From NCBI GenBank assembly GCA_046095485.1, contig JBJTJN010000084.1, forward strand, positions 1-24,477: DNA of 24,477 bases. The letters run 5' to 3'. The number at the start of each line of letters is the position of its first letter. Position 1 is the stretch's first letter. Below are positions 22,051 to 24,477 of this stretch, piece after piece. This DNA is from SYFI01 sp046095485 (GTDB taxonomy: Bacteria; Actinomycetota; Thermoleophilia; Miltoncostaeales; Miltoncostaeaceae). The notes beneath the pieces were generated by a model that saw only the letters and a program-made list of their open reading frames with translations, was not told the DNA's origin and made no database searches. The translations under genes and the position numbers were made by a program.

Positions 22051-22591
22051 GACACGGCATGTCCTGCCGCGCCAGTTGAGATCAGGGGCGCCTTGGCGCC
22101 GCCCCTGGCGATGTTGCGCGCCGCGTTGATGTCGGCGTGCTCTTGATGCCCGCACGATGTGCAGGCGAAAACCGCTTGGCTCTTGCGGTTTGATGGGTCG
22201 ATGTGCCCGCATGCGGAGCACTGGCGAGAGGTGTTGGCGGCGGGGATCAGTTCCAGACGGTTACCGGCCTTGTCGAGAGGCGCTGGCCGATCTGTCCCCA
22301 ACCCGAGGCAAGGATTGCTCGGTTGAGCCCCGCCTTGGACTTCACGCTCTTGCCTGGCTTCTCAACCGTGCCCCTTGCCGAGCGGGTCATGTTCTTCGTG
22401 CGCAGATCCTCGATCCGGATCACGTCGTAAGTCCTGGCGATCTCCGTCGTCAGCTTCTCGACGTCGTCCTTCTTGCGGTTCATGCCGCGGTGCTTGAGGC
22501 GATTGATCTTCTGCTTGGTCTTCTCGCGGCGACCCGAGCCCTTCTGCTGGCGGGCAAGCTGCTTCTGGAAGAAGCGCATCCTCGGGAGAAG
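21954..22591 (-). pseudogene. tnpB: tnpB remnant (N-terminus lost, one frameshift)
   Basis: The upstream piece (from about 22591) reads LLPRMRFFQKQLARQQKGS, a basic helix, then VIRIEDLRTKNM with the RuvC-II Glu, and stays in frame to about 22274. There a single-base loss, between 22274 and 22273, shifts the frame: CTC TCG ACA AGG should probably read CTC TCG TAC AAG. The downstream piece continues KAGNRLELIPAANTSRQC with the zinc finger CSACGH/CTSCGH and HADINAARNI carrying the RuvC-III Asp, then a Pro/Ala/Lys tail to the TAG at 21954. The RuvC-I Asp and the whole N-terminal wedge domain are absent. The RNA-guided nuclease is therefore dead. Confidence 0.85.
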
Positions 22592-22697
22592 GTCCGCTTG
22601 CGCGGGCCTTTTCTCGTTCTGGAGTCGATATGGCGCTGCACCAAAGGCGTGGCCTGTCCGCCGTGCCCAACTGATGCGTTGCCCGGGCAGGTGCCGC

Positions 22698-22703
22698 TAC
22701 GCT
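22698..22703 (+). promoter_or_regulatory. Possible -10 box for the pentapeptide genes
   Basis: TACGCT fits TANNNT and lies about 33 nt before the first pentapeptide gene start, which has its own AGGAG (22726-22730). No -35 at a proper distance was found. Confidence 0.3.
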
Positions 22704-22724
22704 CGTCTTGCATCCACCCCCGCC

Positions 22725-22926
22725 CAGGAGCCTCCCATGCGCCGCCTTCCCATCCTCCTCACCGCAGCCGCCGCCCTGGCGCTTCCCGCGCTGGGCACTG
22801 CCGCGACCTCGACCACCATCGGCACCGGGGCGAAGACCTGCGAGTTGAAGCCCGGCGCTGACTGCCGGGGCGTCGTGCACCGATGGACCGTCGAGCACCA
22901 CGGCAACCTGCGGAAGGCGAAGTTCA
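22725..22926 (+). repeat. Tandem gene duplication, 5' module copy 1
   Basis: About 200 bp nearly identical to 23490-23692. It covers the ribosome-binding site, signal peptide and N-terminal Cys domain of the first pentapeptide gene. Fewer than ten differences were seen by eye, including GGAG versus GGAAG before the start. The similarity falls off sharply after AAGTTCA. Confidence 0.9.
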
Positions 22927-23477
22927 CGAAGGCCCATCTGCATGGGGCAGACTTCCGGGGGGCCGACCTACGAGGCGCGGACTTCCGGGGGGCGAAGCTG
23001 CGCCATGCCGACTTCCGGGGAGCGAAGCTCAAGGGGGCGCGGTTTCACGCGCCGCCTGGGGCCGGGAAGCAGGCGAACCAGACGCCCTCCTGCGCCCCGA
23101 ACTGCCAGGGCGCGGACCTCTCCTACGCGGAGCTCGCCTACGCGAACCTCTCCAGCGTGGACTTCTCCTACGCAGACCTCATCAGCGCGAACCTCACGAA
23201 CGCGAACCTCTCCTACGCGAGCCTCCCCGGCGCGAACCTCTCCTACGCGAACCTCGCAGGCGCGAACCTCTACGGCGCGTACCTCACCAACGCGAACCTC
23301 CCCTACGCGAACCTCTACGCCCCCATCTCCACGAACCTCATCGGCGCGAACCTCACAGACGCGAACCTCACCTACGCGAACCTCTACGGCGCGAACCTCA
23401 CAGACGTGGTCTTAGCGAACGCGACCTTTTCCAACACCTTCTGCCCCAACGGCACCGTGACCAACACCGGCTGCTGA
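22737..23477 (+). CDS. Secreted pentapeptide-repeat protein, copy 1
   Basis: The protein has 246 aa. Residues 1-23 are a signal peptide. Residues 24-60 are a Cys-containing lead-in (C35, C43). A first pentapeptide block at 68-102 reads ADFRG ADLRG ADFRG and so on. A linker with C119 and C123 is followed by a longer block at 126-225 of A(N/D)L-type units (SYANL, AGANL, YGAYL). The C-terminus is CPNGTVTNTGC (C236, C246). Pentapeptide repeats fold as a square right-handed beta-helix. Export and three Cys pairs point to a disulfide-stabilised extracellular protein; gyrase protection is unlikely for a secreted form. AGGAG lies 6 nt before the ATG. The coding DNA holds about a dozen copies of GCGAACCTC. 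Confidence 0.85.
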   Translation: MRRLPILLTAAAALALPALGTAATSTTIGTGAKTCELKPGADCRGVVHRWTVEHHGNLRKAKFTKAHLHGADFRGADLRGADFRGAKLRHADFRGAKLKGARFHAPPGAGKQANQTPSCAPNCQGADLSYAELAYANLSSVDFSYADLISANLTNANLSYASLPGANLSYANLAGANLYGAYLTNANLPYANLYAPISTNLIGANLTDANLTYANLYGANLTDVVLANATFSNTFCPNGTVTNTGC

Positions 23478-23482
23478 CCGGC
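23427..23482 (+). repeat. Tandem gene duplication, 3' module copy 1
   Basis: 56 bp nearly identical to 24154-24209, covering the last 17 codons, the TGA stop and the first bases after it. It encodes the CPNGTVTNTGC tail. Confidence 0.88.
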
Positions 23483-23489
23483 TGACCCC

Positions 23490-23692
23490 CAGGAAGCCTC
23501 CCATGCGCCGCCTTCCCATCCTCCTCACCGCAGCCGCCGCCCTGGCGCTCCCCGCGCTGGGCATTGCCGCGCCCTCGACCACCATCGGCACCGGGGCGAA
23601 GACCTGCGTGCTGAAGCCCGGCGCTGACTGCCGGGGCGTCGTGCACCGATGGACCGTCGAGCACCACGGCAACCTGCGGAAGGCGAAGTTCA
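23490..23692 (+). repeat. Tandem gene duplication, 5' module copy 2
   Basis: Second copy of the 22725-22926 module, at the start of the second pentapeptide gene. Most differences fall at wobble positions or in the signal peptide. Confidence 0.9.
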
Positions 23693-24204
23693 GTCGGGCG
23701 GATCTGCGCGGCGTGGACTTCCGCGGGGCAGACCTTCGCAAGGCCGACTTCCGGGGGGCGAAGCTGCGGCATGCCGACTTCGGTGGCGCCAACCTCACCG
23801 GGGCGGATTTCTCCGGGCGCCCGCCGCGCCCGTCTCGCGAGAATGGGATGCCAGCGTGCTGCACCCGCCCGGAGGATCTGCCTTTCTCGGACGCGGACCT
23901 TTCCGGCGCAGACTTCGCCGGCGCCAATCTCCGGGGTGCCCACTTCACGCGCTCGAACCTCACCAGCGCAAACCTCACCGGGGCGAAGCTGGAATATGCG
24001 ACGTTTCCATATGCGAACCTCACCAACGTGAACCTCACCGGCGCGAATCTGCACAGCGCGTGGCTCACCACCGCGAACCTCACCAACGCGAACCTCACCG
24101 GCGCGAACCTCACCGGCGCGTACCTCACCGGTGCGAACGTCACCAGTGCGATCTTCTCCAACACCACCTGCCCCAACGGCACCGTGACCAACACCGGCTG
24201 CTGA
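23503..24204 (+). CDS. Secreted pentapeptide-repeat protein, copy 2
   Basis: A 233-aa paralogue of the preceding gene, 25 bp downstream of it and likely co-transcribed. The signal peptide, the lead-in with C35/C43 and the CPNGTVTNTGC tail (C223, C233) are almost identical. The first pentapeptide block (68-104) is similar. The linker is different (RPPRPSRENGMPACCTRPED, with C119/C120). The second block (126-218) is rewritten, with LTGAN and LTNAN units replacing LSYAN. AGGAAG precedes the ATG. Same-position cysteines with diverged solenoids suggest two related surfaces on one exported scaffold. Confidence 0.85.
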   Translation: MRRLPILLTAAAALALPALGIAAPSTTIGTGAKTCVLKPGADCRGVVHRWTVEHHGNLRKAKFSRADLRGVDFRGADLRKADFRGAKLRHADFGGANLTGADFSGRPPRPSRENGMPACCTRPEDLPFSDADLSGADFAGANLRGAHFTRSNLTSANLTGAKLEYATFPYANLTNVNLTGANLHSAWLTTANLTNANLTGANLTGAYLTGANVTSAIFSNTTCPNGTVTNTGC

Positions 24205-24209
24205 CCGGC
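24154..24209 (+). repeat. Tandem gene duplication, 3' module copy 2
   Basis: Second copy of the 23427-23482 module, ending 6 bp before the start of the small membrane-anchored protein gene. Confidence 0.88.
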
Positions 24210-24215
24210 CGAGAG

Positions 24216-24464
24216 ATGCAGCCCGAGCGCCTGGCGGAGCCGCGCGCGATTGCGCTGATTTCTCTCATGCTGGTTGCCGTCGCGGCGCTTCTGATCGCGC
24301 TCGTAGGTATCGACGGCGCGCCCCGAGCCGCTGACGCCATACCCGCGCCGCTCGAGCGACCCGATCGCCTCCCGACTGTGGCAGAAGGTGAGGCCGCAGC
24401 GCGCGCCTGTGCGCAGATTCCGGGTGATGTCCACTCAACCGGTTGCGGGCCGTCCTACCAATGA
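24216..24464 (+). CDS. Small membrane-anchored protein
   Basis: The protein has 82 aa. A short charged N-terminus (MQPERLAEPRA) is followed by one hydrophobic helix at about 12-33 (ALISLMLVAVAALLIALVG). A polar C-terminal part with two cysteines then ends VHSTGCGPSYQ. It could be a signal-anchor protein with its C-terminus outside. It starts 11 nt after the second pentapeptide gene and is probably in the same transcript. The ribosome-binding site is poor (GAGAG next to the ATG), so coupling to the upstream gene is likely. The family was not recognised. Confidence 0.5.
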   Translation: MQPERLAEPRAIALISLMLVAVAALLIALVGIDGAPRAADAIPAPLERPDRLPTVAEGEAAARACAQIPGDVHSTGCGPSYQ

Positions 24465-24477
24465 CCCACAGGCTGCA

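Larger units (their letters stand above)
21911..22591 (-). mobile_element. IS200/IS605-type element remnant (tnpB end plus right end)
   Basis: A decayed element made of the 3' two-thirds or less of tnpB and its right end. The left end, the tnpB start and any tnpA are missing, and no left-end hairpin was found between 22592 and the pentapeptide gene at 22737. The right boundary is set at TTGACATCC (21911), the typical end of these elements. It could not move by itself. Confidence 0.75.

Noticed and set aside
22362..22943. Minus-strand frame crossing the tnpB remnant and the first pentapeptide gene
   Set aside because: It joins an off-frame reading of tnpB to the reverse of the pentapeptide signal peptide; a compositional artefact.
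22725..24209. The repeated DNA as a CRISPR array
   Set aside because: The units are 15-bp coding repeats translating to pentapeptides, with no constant-length spacers.

Overview
The window is very GC-rich, tightly packed bacterial DNA. It probably comes from an actinobacterium, perhaps class Thermoleophilia (inference). The clues are ferredoxin-type KorAB, an LppX/LprG-type lipoprotein, -10 boxes of the form TANNNT placed 6-7 nt before start codons, secreted beta-propeller proteins with basic C-terminal domains, and a heliorhodopsin. No rRNA or lineage marker is present, so the class is a guess.

Layout. 1-8179: a truncated Mrp-type gene and an MBL hydrolase face away from an RpiB-like/secreted-propeller pair. 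Next come three minus-strand genes (lipoprotein, luciferase-like oxidoreductase, degenerate M48-like membrane protein), facing away from an RNase Z-like/TM2-like/NIF3 operon. 8195-12519: tRNA-Gly(GCC) with a terminator, a PAP2 phosphatase, a secreted orphan, tRNA-Cys(GCA), a virginiamycin-lyase-like propeller and a SpoU rRNA/tRNA methyltransferase. 12547-14420: a FUSC-type membrane protein overlaps a heliorhodopsin gene by ATGA. 14604-18827: korA-korB (2-oxoglutarate:ferredoxin oxidoreductase) converges on purK-purE. 18899-19172: a two-helix membrane protein and tRNA-Val(GAC).

Beyond tRNA-Val the character changes. There is a 400-bp stretch with no clear gene, an unrecognised 272-aa protein, a long ureohydrolase (agmatinase or guanidine-hydrolase type), an IS200/IS605 relic with a broken tnpB and an intact right-end hairpin, two tandem secreted pentapeptide-repeat paralogues and a small membrane-anchored protein. 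This looks like an accessory region next to a tRNA gene, although no attachment-site repeat was found.

Most co-directional neighbours are joined by GTGA or ATGA stop/start overlaps: MBL-Mrp, RNaseZ-TM2-NIF3, FUSC-heliorhodopsin, korA-korB and purK-purE. The most interesting items are the heliorhodopsin and its coupled FUSC partner, the set of apparently leaderless promoters, the M48-like protein lacking its zinc ligands, the RpiB-like protein lacking both usual active-site histidines, the ureohydrolase, and the paired pentapeptide genes.
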